A DNA stretch of 64,000 nt, from assembly GCF_002160495.1 (NCBI RefSeq), contig NZ_NFKR01000013.1:1-64000 (forward strand). Direction: 5' to 3'. A program made the position numbers and the translations under genes. Shown piece after piece: positions 17,999 to 26,430 of the stretch. This DNA comes from Erysipelatoclostridium sp. An173 (GTDB taxonomy: Bacteria; Bacillota_I; Bacilli_A; Erysipelotrichales; Coprobacillaceae). The first letter of the stretch is position 1; the number at the start of each line of letters is the position of its first letter. The notes beneath the pieces were generated by a model that was given only the letters and a program-made list of their open reading frames with translations, was not told the DNA's origin and did not search any database.

Positions 17999-18566
17999 AT
18001 TTTATAATCAATGCATTTTCAATTGGCATTAATGGATTATCTTTATCAATTCGATCATAGAATAAAACGCCTTCAAAATGATCTAGTTCATGTTGTAAAC
18101 AAATAGATAAAAAGCCTCTAGCTACAATTTTTACCTCTTGATCAGTTAAAACATCGTAACCTTTAACAGTAACTTTGGCGTAGCGTGGTACGTATCCTTG
18201 AACATCATAATTGACTGATAAACAACCTTCACCATCTTTTAAATAAGATTTTTTTTCAGTGTAAGAAACGATTTTTGGATTTACCAAAGCATAATCATCA
18301 GCTTTAGTAACATTTCCTTCTTCATCAAAATCTAAGACGTGAACAGCTAACATACGTTTAGGAATTCCTAACTGAATAGCAGCGATTCCGACTGCAGGTC
18401 GCAAATCATATTTTTCAGATGTTTCAGGATCTTGAGAATTGACTAAAAACTCATGCATATCTAAAAGCAGTTTACGATCTTCATCGCTAAGAGGTAATTC
18501 TACTTCTTTAGAAACTTCACGAATTAATTTATTTTTATCATCGATTATATCCTGCATTGTTATCAT
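17997..18566 (-). CDS. def: Peptide deformylase
   Basis: Removes the formyl group from new proteins. The protein is 189 aa. All three metal-site motifs are present: GIAAIQLG (motif 1), EGCLSV (motif 2 with Cys) and QHELDH (motif 3). The insert between motifs 1 and 2 and the length fit the type II form of Gram-positives. The GAGGTG ribosome site sits 7 bases before the ATG at 18566 and is part of an inverted repeat described separately. Its promoter is an extended -10 on the minus strand near 18598-18606. Confidence 0.95.
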   Translation of the reverse strand: MITMQDIIDDKNKLIREVSKEVELPLSDEDRKLLLDMHEFLVNSQDPETSEKYDLRPAVGIAAIQLGIPKRMLAVHVLDFDEEGNVTKADDYALVNPKIVSYTEKKSYLKDGEGCLSVNYDVQGYVPRYAKVTVKGYDVLTDQEVKIVARGFLSICLQHELDHFEGVLFYDRIDKDNPLMPIENALIIK

Positions 18567-18570
18567 AAAT

Positions 18571-18621
18571 TTTCACCTCATTTAAAATTCTGATAGTATT
18601 ATATCACAAAATGAGGTGAAA
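18571..18621 (-). promoter_or_regulatory. def promoter and an inverted repeat containing its ribosome site
   Basis: On the minus strand an extended -10 TGATATAAT ends at 18598. A perfect 13-bp inverted repeat, AAATGAGGTGAAA at 18609-18621 and its complement at 18571-18583, flanks it. The downstream arm is the def ribosome site. A transcript starting at the def promoter should lack the upstream arm; a read-through transcript from the small spore-type gene would carry both and could hide the ribosome site. Confidence 0.5.
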
Positions 18622-18628
18622 TAAATAG

Positions 18629-18856
18629 TTATCCGACTCTAATTCTAGAATTTCCGCAAATGATTAATAATAAAAATACTACTAATACAATTGCAAACCA
18701 GTTTGTAGAACCAAAACCACCGCAACTACCACAGCTACAACCGCAATTAGAAAAACCAGTTGAGCAGCTATTGCATCCACAACAACTAAATGGGTTAGTA
18801 ACAAAAGGATTATAGCTATTGCATCCGCAACCAGAATAATTAAATCCGCAGTTCAT
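18629..18856 (-). CDS. Cys/Gly-rich small membrane protein, YjcZ-like
   Basis: 75 aa. The first 45 residues are Gly/Asn/Ser-rich with 11 Cys in CGC and CC arrangements (for example FSCCGCNSC and NCGCSCGSCGG). Residues 53-68 form one membrane helix, WFAIVLVVFLLLIICG. That tail matches the plan of the YjcZ family of short sporulation proteins. AAAGGAGG before the ATG is a strong ribosome site, so the gene is real in spite of its size. I infer a spore-coat or spore-membrane role; no sigma-factor site was identified. Confidence 0.7.
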   Translation of the reverse strand: MNCGFNYSGCGCNSYNPFVTNPFSCCGCNSCSTGFSNCGCSCGSCGGFGSTNWFAIVLVVFLLLIICGNSRIRVG

Positions 18857-18965
18857 ATTATCGCCTCCTTTAGTATATCCTATTCTAATATTTATCTTTT
18901 GTTTGGGTTATTGTAGATAATCGATAAATTTTCAGTTATAATATAAAACATTAAGAGGTGAGAAT

Positions 18966-19232
18966 ATGGAATATAACTATCCGTTAGATTATACATGGTC
19001 AACTGAAGAGATAATCGATGTTATTGGATTATATAATGCAGTTGAAAAAGCGTATGAAAGTGGAATTAGTAAAAAAGAATTTATGGCTGCATATCAAAAG
19101 TTTAAAAAAATTGTTGATAGTAAAAGTGCTGAAAAACAAATTGATAAGGAATTTTATGAAGTGTCTCATTATTCAATTTACCAGGTTGTTAAAGCGGCAA
19201 AAGAACAAGATTTTATTCGTTTAGGTAAATAA
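18966..19232 (+). CDS. UPF0223 family protein (YktA-like)
   Basis: 88 aa, the normal size of UPF0223. Begins MEYNYPLDYTWSTEEIIDVI and continues with KKEFMAAYQKFKKIVDSK and EKQIDKEFYEVSHYS, which match YktA of Bacillus in order and spacing. Function unknown in all members; soluble and helical. GAGGTG precedes the ATG. The ftsW-type gene starts one base after its stop, so the two are translationally coupled. Confidence 0.88.
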   Translation: MEYNYPLDYTWSTEEIIDVIGLYNAVEKAYESGISKKEFMAAYQKFKKIVDSKSAEKQIDKEFYEVSHYSIYQVVKAAKEQDFIRLGK

Positions 19233-19233
19233 A

Positions 19234-20460
19234 ATGGCTGGAATTAGAAAAATTAAAGAATTATTTAAAAGCCGTGGTGTTGATAAGAGTATTTATTTGA
19301 GCACTTTTATTTTAGCAGTATTTGGTATTATTATGATTGGTTCAGCTTCAGTAGGAAGTGTAACTAGATATGGTGTGACTTATGCATTGAAGAATATGAT
19401 TAGTCAAACTGTTTTCGTAATTGCCGGAGCGGGGGTAATGATTTTTATTGCCCGAGTTTTTAAGACAAGGTATATAACATATAGTTCGTCAATGCGTTTA
19501 TTTTTATTAGGAATTTTCCTAATGCTTATTTGTATTTTTTGGAGTGATTCAAAAGGATCACATGCTTGGATCAAATTTGGCAGTTTGTTTAGTATTCAAC
19601 CGGCTGAATTTATGAAAATTGCAATGATCTTAATTATGAGTTATTTTTTAACAGAAAGTGATAAAGCTTTTGTTGTTAAAGGAAGATTTAAAAATCAGGA
19701 AGTAAAAAGTGCTTTTTATAAACAGAAGTTTTTAAATTGTGTCTTTTTACCAATGATGTTAGTAATAATTACTGCTTTAGTAGGGTTAATTATCCAAAAT
19801 GACTTTGGAACAACGGTAATAATTGTTGGGATTTGTTTTGTTTGTTTTATTGCTACCCCGCGTAAGTATTTTAAAAAGTATAAACGAATGGTTTGGGCTT
19901 TTATTGCTTTATGTGCGGTTATTTTATTAATTGTGGGAACAACAGTATTAAAAGGGTACCAGGTAAGCAGAATTACTGCCTGGCTAGATCCGCTATCTGA
20001 TCCTTATAACACTAGTCAACAGCTAGTTAATGCTTTGATTGCTTTTAAAAATGGTGGTTTATTTGGGTTAGGGTTAGGAAATTCGACTCAAAAATTTGGG
20101 TACATCCCTGAAGCCCATAATGACTTTATTGGAGCAATAATTTATGAAGAATTAGGAATAATCGGGTTAGGACTAATTATAATTCCAACATGTATTATTA
20201 TTTTTAAATTATTAAATTATTCACAAAAAATAAAAGAAAATAAATCTAGAATTATTTTATTAGGAATAGCATCTTATTTTTTCTTACATTTATTAATTAA
20301 TTTAGGTGGTGTTTCTGGTTTGATTCCAATGACAGGGGTTCCTTTATTATTTATTTCTTCAGGGGGATCATCAACTGTTACAGCATTTGTAGCTATCGGA
20401 ATTGCTCAAGCGATTATCGCTCGTTATAATCGTCAAAAATTAGACACCGAATCAATGTAG
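19234..20460 (+). CDS. FtsW/RodA/SpoVE family peptidoglycan polymerase
   Basis: SEDS-family glycosyltransferase that polymerises lipid II at the membrane. The protein is 408 aa with about ten membrane helices. The family segments GSHAWIKFGSLFSIQPAEFMKI, QNDFGTT, GYQVSRITAWLDP, PEAHNDFIGAIIYEELG and the C-terminal ISSGGSSTVTAF are all present. ISSGGSS is closer to FtsW/SpoVE than to RodA. Starts one base after the UPF0223 stop with a weak ribosome site. FtsW and SpoVE cannot be told apart here. The ylb-rsmD-coaD genes follow. Confidence 0.88.
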   Translation: MAGIRKIKELFKSRGVDKSIYLSTFILAVFGIIMIGSASVGSVTRYGVTYALKNMISQTVFVIAGAGVMIFIARVFKTRYITYSSSMRLFLLGIFLMLICIFWSDSKGSHAWIKFGSLFSIQPAEFMKIAMILIMSYFLTESDKAFVVKGRFKNQEVKSAFYKQKFLNCVFLPMMLVIITALVGLIIQNDFGTTVIIVGICFVCFIATPRKYFKKYKRMVWAFIALCAVILLIVGTTVLKGYQVSRITAWLDPLSDPYNTSQQLVNALIAFKNGGLFGLGLGNSTQKFGYIPEAHNDFIGAIIYEELGIIGLGLIIIPTCIIIFKLLNYSQKIKENKSRIILLGIASYFFLHLLINLGGVSGLIPMTGVPLLFISSGGSSTVTAFVAIGIAQAIIARYNRQKLDTESM

Positions 20461-20486
20461 ATACATATAATATACTAGGTGATTTT

Positions 20487-20789
20487 ATGGATGAGTTTAA
20501 AGAGTTTTTAAAAACAATCCCTAGTATAAAACAGGATGTATTAAATGGCCGCTATACATGGCAGCAATTGTATGAAATTTATGTAATGTATGGAAAAGAT
20601 GATAAATTCTGGCAACCATATAAAACAAATGGTAATTTAAATTTAAATGTACTTATTGATGTTATTAAAAACATTGATTTAAATGCTTTATCTAACAGTT
20701 TAACTTCTTTAGAAAAAGTATTGAATGTAGTTAATACTTTTATTGAAAGAAAAGAGCCAGAGCATGAAAGAAAATGGTACGATGAATGA
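20487..20789 (+). CDS. ylbD: YlbD-like spore coat family protein
   Basis: 100 aa. The segment IPSIKQDVLNGRYTWQQLY followed by EIYVMYGKDDKFWQPY is the family signature (short helix, TWQ-LYE, acidic -W). In Bacillus YlbD is a putative coat protein. Position in the order ylbD-ylbE-ylbF-rsmD-coaD supports the name. The C-terminal third is shorter and less charged than in Bacillus. Its last bases overlap the ylbE start. Confidence 0.75.
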   Translation: MDEFKEFLKTIPSIKQDVLNGRYTWQQLYEIYVMYGKDDKFWQPYKTNGNLNLNVLIDVIKNIDLNALSNSLTSLEKVLNVVNTFIERKEPEHERKWYDE

Positions 20790-20961
20790 TCAGATAAGAT
20801 ACTATTTACGGTATAATCCTAAATGGTATCTTATCTTATCTAGATATCCTAAAGAGTATTCACGTTTAGTTCAAGAGTACAAAGATGGTAAGAATAAAGC
20901 ATTTATTGATAAAATTGAACAAGTATCAATGTTAATAAATATGATAGAAATGATGATGTAA
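20782..20961 (+). CDS. ylbE: YlbE-like protein
   Basis: 59 aa from ATG 20782 (65 aa if the in-frame ATG at 20764 is used); neither start has a strong ribosome site. YLRYNPKWYLILSRYPKEYS is the YlbE family core. Function unknown. Overlaps ylbD by 8 bases in another frame and is followed one base later by a GTG-started ylbF, which points to translational coupling. Confidence 0.7.
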   Translation: MNDQIRYYLRYNPKWYLILSRYPKEYSRLVQEYKDGKNKAFIDKIEQVSMLINMIEMMM

Positions 20962-20962
20962 A

Positions 20963-21310
20963 GTGGAAGAGATATTAGATAGATTAATTGAACAAATTAA
21001 ATTAGATCAGCGTTATCTTGATTATATTGAAGCTGAAAAGAAATTGCATGATGATGATATTGAATCATTATTGAAGGAATATCAAGATAAATTAAGTGAA
21101 TATGAAGATTTAAAAAAATATGAGCAATATATAGATAATCAAGAGATAAAAAATGAAATTAGAAAATTAAAAAAGGAGATTGGTGAAAATCCGGTCATTA
21201 TTGATTATTATCAAAAATATCATAATTTAAATGATTTTCTAGAACAAATCACAAAAATTGTTTTTGGTAATATTTCCAAGCAATTAGACTTATCACCATA
21301 TGAATTTTAA
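20963..21310 (+). CDS. ylbF: YlbF/YmcA family protein (RicF-like)
   Basis: 115 aa, all helical and highly charged, matching YlbF. In Bacillus YlbF (RicF), YmcA and YaaT form an Fe-S complex that affects RNase Y and developmental phosphorelay. Here no Cys is present in this subunit. The start is GTG at 20963; no ATG exists in the first part of the frame, and the ribosome site is weak. Next to ylbE and rsmD as in Bacillus, but ylbG is missing. Confidence 0.78.
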   Translation: MEEILDRLIEQIKLDQRYLDYIEAEKKLHDDDIESLLKEYQDKLSEYEDLKKYEQYIDNQEIKNEIRKLKKEIGENPVIIDYYQKYHNLNDFLEQITKIVFGNISKQLDLSPYEF

Positions 21311-21313
21311 GAT

Positions 21314-21865
21314 ATGAGAGTTATAGCAGGTAAATATCGAAGTAGACAATTAAAGACAGTTAAATCTAATTTGACTAGACCAACAACTGATCGAAATAAA
21401 GAAAATATGTTTAATATTATTGGTCCTTATTTTGATGGAGGGGTAGTTTTAGATTTATTTGCTGGTAGTGGTGGTTTAGGAATTGAAGCTTTATCAAGAG
21501 GGTGTCATCAATTATATAGTGTTGATAAACAATATGCTGCTTTTAAAGTTATAAAGGAAAACTTTGAGTTATTGAAACTTGATAATGCTAAAGTATTTAA
21601 ACTTGATTATCAAAAGGCATTGCATAAATTTGCTGATGAGAAAATTAAATTTGATTTAGTTATTTTAGATCCACCATATGGTAAAAATATGGTAAATGGG
21701 ATTTTAGAATTTTTGATTGATAAAAAAATGTTGCAAGATAATTGTATAGTTGTTGTTGAAGAGTTAAAGGAAGTAGTTTTTCCAGCCTTTGATAATTTAC
21801 AATTAGTAAAAAAATATCAATATGGAATTACTGCTTTAAATATTTTTAAATACGGGGTAAGATAA
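21314..21865 (+). CDS. rsmD: 16S rRNA (guanine-966-N2)-methyltransferase
   Basis: 183 aa SAM-dependent methyltransferase modifying G966 of 16S rRNA. Marks: MRVIAGKYRSRQLKT, RPTTDRNKENMFNII, SAM loop VLDLFAGSGGLGIEALSRG, and catalytic LDPPYGK. Its stop overlaps the coaD start (TAATG). rsmD-coaD pairing is widely conserved in Firmicutes. Confidence 0.95.
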   Translation: MRVIAGKYRSRQLKTVKSNLTRPTTDRNKENMFNIIGPYFDGGVVLDLFAGSGGLGIEALSRGCHQLYSVDKQYAAFKVIKENFELLKLDNAKVFKLDYQKALHKFADEKIKFDLVILDPPYGKNMVNGILEFLIDKKMLQDNCIVVVEELKEVVFPAFDNLQLVKKYQYGITALNIFKYGVR

Positions 21866-22347
21866 TGAAAAAAAATATTGCAGTATATGTGGGAACTTTT
21901 GATCCAGTTACTAACGGGCATCTTGATATTATTGAAAGAGCTAGCAGGATGTTTGATACTTTATATGTAACAATTTGTATTAACCCTAATAAACAGGGAT
22001 TATTTACAGTTGCAGAACGTAAAGAATTATTAAAAGAAGCGTGTAAAGATTTTGAAAATGTAATTATTGATGCTTCAGATAAATTATCAGTAGAATATGC
22101 TCGTGATGTTGGTTCAAAAATTTTAGTTCGTGGTATTCGGGCTACTATGGATTTTGAATATGAATTACAATTAGCTTTTTCTAATCAATATTTAGATAAA
22201 GAAGTAGATATGGTTTTTTTAATGACTAAACCATCACATTCTTTTATTTCGTCATCAGCGGTTAAAGAAATGGTTAGTCATCATCGTAGTGTCGCTGGAC
22301 TAGTGCCACCATGTGTGGAAGCAGCGCTACAAAAAAAATATGAATAA
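21865..22347 (+). CDS. coaD: Phosphopantetheine adenylyltransferase
   Basis: Fourth step of coenzyme A synthesis, transferring AMP from ATP to phosphopantetheine. The protein is 160 aa. Marks: YVGTFDPVTNGHLDIIERA with the HxGH-type nucleotidyl-transferase motif (NGHLDI), LVRGIRATMDFEYE, and the C-terminal SSSAVKEMV. Translationally coupled to rsmD. It releases PPi. Confidence 0.96.
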   Translation: MKKNIAVYVGTFDPVTNGHLDIIERASRMFDTLYVTICINPNKQGLFTVAERKELLKEACKDFENVIIDASDKLSVEYARDVGSKILVRGIRATMDFEYELQLAFSNQYLDKEVDMVFLMTKPSHSFISSSAVKEMVSHHRSVAGLVPPCVEAALQKKYE

Positions 22348-22393
22348 TAATACTTTAGTTGTTTTAATTAAACTTATTTTTGATGGATATTAA

Positions 22394-22422
22394 TTGTCAA
22401 ATGAACATTAATTTGATATGAT
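22394..22422 (+). promoter_or_regulatory. pyr operon promoter
   Basis: TTGTCA at 22394-22399, 17-base spacer, TATGAT at 22417-22422. Transcription should begin near 22428-22430, leaving a leader of only about 80 bases before pyrB. Confidence 0.75.
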
Positions 22423-22443
22423 GAAAAAAGAAATAAGGCAACT

Positions 22444-22494
22444 GGGGTATAATGAATATTATTTCCCAATTATACCTCGCAAGAGGTATTTTTT
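22444..22494 (+). promoter_or_regulatory. pyrB transcription attenuator (mutually exclusive hairpins)
   Basis: The terminator ATACCTC / GAGGTAT (22472-22489, loop GCAA) ends in six T. Its left arm is also the right arm of an alternative hairpin, GGGGTATAAT at 22444-22453 with ATTATACCTC at 22469-22478. Only one of the two can form. Fewer than 20 bases precede the structure, which leaves no room for a PyrR-binding stem-loop or a usual riboswitch. An ATG at 22452 opens a reading frame through the terminator and in frame into pyrB. Confidence 0.75.
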
Positions 22495-22508
22495 ATGGAG
22501 GCAAACAG

Positions 22509-23381
22509 ATGAACGTATTTACATTAAAAGATTTCTCGGTTGATGAAATCAATCAGATTTTAGATGAAGCAGAAGAATTTAAAGCAGGGAAGAAAGTTGA
22601 CTTTAAGGGTCAAAAAGTTGTTGCAAACTTATTTTTTGAACCATCAACAAGAACTCATTATAGTTTTGATAAAGCTGCTTTTAATCTTGGCTGTCGAACT
22701 CAAAATTTTGAAGCAGCAAATTCTAGTGTTCAAAAAGGAGAAAGCCTTTATGACACTGTTAAATTTTTTGAATCAATTGGATGTGATGCTGTTGTAATTA
22801 GACACCCTAAAGAAAATTATTATAATGATTTAGTAGGACGAATTAGCATACCAGTTGTAAGTGGTGGTGACGGAACTGGAAATCATCCTAGTCAATCTTT
22901 ATTGGACTTAATGACAATTCGTGAAGAATTTGGACATTTTGAAGGTTTAAAGATCGTAATTGTTGGTGATATAGTTCATTCACGAGTTGCTCATAGTAAC
23001 TATGAAATTATGAAACGTTTAGGAATGGAAGTATATACAAGTGGACCTAAACAATTTGAAGAACCAGGATACAACTATGTTGATTTTGATAAGATATTAC
23101 CAGAAGTAGATATTGTAATGTTATTACGAGTTCAACATGAACGTCATCATGAATTAATGCGTTTAACAACTGAACAATATCATGATATGTTTGGATTAAA
23201 TCAAAAACGAGTTGATAAAATGAAGAAAGGAGCAATAATAATGCATCCAGCACCATTTAATCGCAATGTAGAAATTGCTGATGATATTGTTGAATGTTCA
23301 AAGAGTCGTATTTTTAAACAAATGACAAATGGTGTATATGTACGGATGGCATTATTAAATCGGGTTTTAAGCAATGACTAA
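22509..23381 (+). CDS. pyrB: Aspartate carbamoyltransferase catalytic chain
   Basis: Second step of pyrimidine synthesis. The protein is 290 aa from ATG 22509, which has GGAGG 8 bases before it; the in-frame ATG at 22452 lies inside the attenuator and would add a 19-residue non-family extension. Carbamoyl-phosphate loop FEPSTRTHYSF, GDGTGNHPSQSLLDLMTI and the C-terminal MHPAPFNRNVE are intact. No regulatory chain (pyrI) follows. Overlaps pyrC by 8 bases. Confidence 0.96.
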   Translation: MNVFTLKDFSVDEINQILDEAEEFKAGKKVDFKGQKVVANLFFEPSTRTHYSFDKAAFNLGCRTQNFEAANSSVQKGESLYDTVKFFESIGCDAVVIRHPKENYYNDLVGRISIPVVSGGDGTGNHPSQSLLDLMTIREEFGHFEGLKIVIVGDIVHSRVAHSNYEIMKRLGMEVYTSGPKQFEEPGYNYVDFDKILPEVDIVMLLRVQHERHHELMRLTTEQYHDMFGLNQKRVDKMKKGAIIMHPAPFNRNVEIADDIVECSKSRIFKQMTNGVYVRMALLNRVLSND

Positions 23382-24642
23382 GACATTATTTAAAAATGGT
23401 AATGTATTTTACCATGGGAAATTACAAAAATTGGATGTATTAATTGAAGATGAATTAATTTCAAAAGTTGCAAAATCAATTGATGAAGGTGATCAAGTAA
23501 TTGATTTACAAGGAAAACTATTAACACCAGGTTTTGTAGATCTTCATGTTCATTTAAGAGAACCGGGCTTTGAACACAAAGAAACAATTGCAACAGGAAC
23601 AAATAGTGCTAAATATGGTGGTTATAGTCATATTGTAGCAATGGCTAATACTAAACCTTGTATGGATGATGTTGAAACAATTAGAGATTTTGCTAATCGG
23701 GTAAAAAAAGATGCTAAGATTCATACTTATACATATAGTGCAATTACTACTGATTTAAAAGGTCAAGAATTAGTAGATTTTAAAGCAAATAGCCAAGAAG
23801 ATATCGTCGCTGGTTTTTCTGATGATGGTAGAGGAGTTCAGTCTACAGAAATGATGGAAGCAGCAATGAAAGCAGCCAAATCAGTTAATAGCATTATTGT
23901 TGCTCATTGTGAAGATGAAAGTGAACTACAGCCAGGAGCGTGTGTTAATTTAGGAGATTTTTCTAAAGAAAACAATCTTGTTGGTATTAATAATGCTTCT
24001 GAATATAAACATGCGATGCGTGATTTACAGTTAGCAAACGAAATAGGAAATCGTTATCATATTTGTCATATTTCGACTAAAGAAACTGTTGCAGCTTTAA
24101 AAAAAGCGCGTCAAACTAATCCGCTTGTAAGTGGGGAAGCTTGTCCGCATCATTTAATTTTAACAGATGAAAATATTAAAGATTTAAATCCAAATTATAA
24201 AATGAATCCACCTCTTAGAAGCAAAGAAGATCTTGAAGCTTTAATTGAAGGAATTAATGAAGGAGTTGTAACAGTAATTTCTACTGATCATGCTCCTCAT
24301 GCTGAAAATGAAAAACAACAGCATATCTCTAAGGCACCTTTTGGAATTATTGGTAGCCAGCATGCATTTAGTTTAATGTATACTTATCTAGTAAAAAAAG
24401 GTCTTATTCCTTTAGAAACAGTATTAGCATGTATGAGTATTAATCCGGCTAAGGTAATTGGAATTAAACATGATTTAGAGGTTGGATATAAGGCTAATCT
24501 AGCAGTTTTTGATCTTGATGAAGAATATTTAATTACAAAAGAAAGTATTAAGTCAAAATCAACCAATACACCATTTTTACAAACAAAATGTTTTGGGGCA
24601 TTGAAGTATCATGTTTTAGATGGTAAGATAACTAAAATTTAG
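23374..24642 (+). CDS. pyrC: Dihydroorotase
   Basis: Zinc amidohydrolase closing carbamoyl-aspartate to dihydroorotate. The protein is 422 aa, the class I length. Metal marks: DLHVHLREPGFEHKET, then VAHCEDES, HICHIS and STDHAPHA. Overlaps the end of pyrB and is followed 9 bases later by pyrK, with a GGAGG site between. Confidence 0.96.
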   Translation: MTKTLFKNGNVFYHGKLQKLDVLIEDELISKVAKSIDEGDQVIDLQGKLLTPGFVDLHVHLREPGFEHKETIATGTNSAKYGGYSHIVAMANTKPCMDDVETIRDFANRVKKDAKIHTYTYSAITTDLKGQELVDFKANSQEDIVAGFSDDGRGVQSTEMMEAAMKAAKSVNSIIVAHCEDESELQPGACVNLGDFSKENNLVGINNASEYKHAMRDLQLANEIGNRYHICHISTKETVAALKKARQTNPLVSGEACPHHLILTDENIKDLNPNYKMNPPLRSKEDLEALIEGINEGVVTVISTDHAPHAENEKQQHISKAPFGIIGSQHAFSLMYTYLVKKGLIPLETVLACMSINPAKVIGIKHDLEVGYKANLAVFDLDEEYLITKESIKSKSTNTPFLQTKCFGALKYHVLDGKITKI

Positions 24643-24651
24643 GAGGAAATT

Positions 24652-26317
<1,666 letters not shown>

Positions 26318-26324
26318 TAAATAA

Positions 26325-26353
26325 AGAGAATTGGCTTTTCCAATTCTCTCTTT
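26325..26353 (+). terminator. pyr operon terminator
   Basis: AGAGAATTGG / CCAATTCTCT hairpin with a CTTTT loop followed by a T-rich tail, right after pyrD. Confidence 0.85.
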
Positions 26354-26430
26354 ATTTTAAAATAAAATGAAAATTAAGATATATCATTTATTTTAAAGAT
26401 ATTATATAATGTAAAAATGGTGGTGGTTAA

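Noticed and set aside
22452-22508. pyrB start at ATG 22452
   Set aside because: It lies in the attenuator and would add residues absent from the family; ATG 22509 has a strong ribosome site. Kept only as a possible leader frame.
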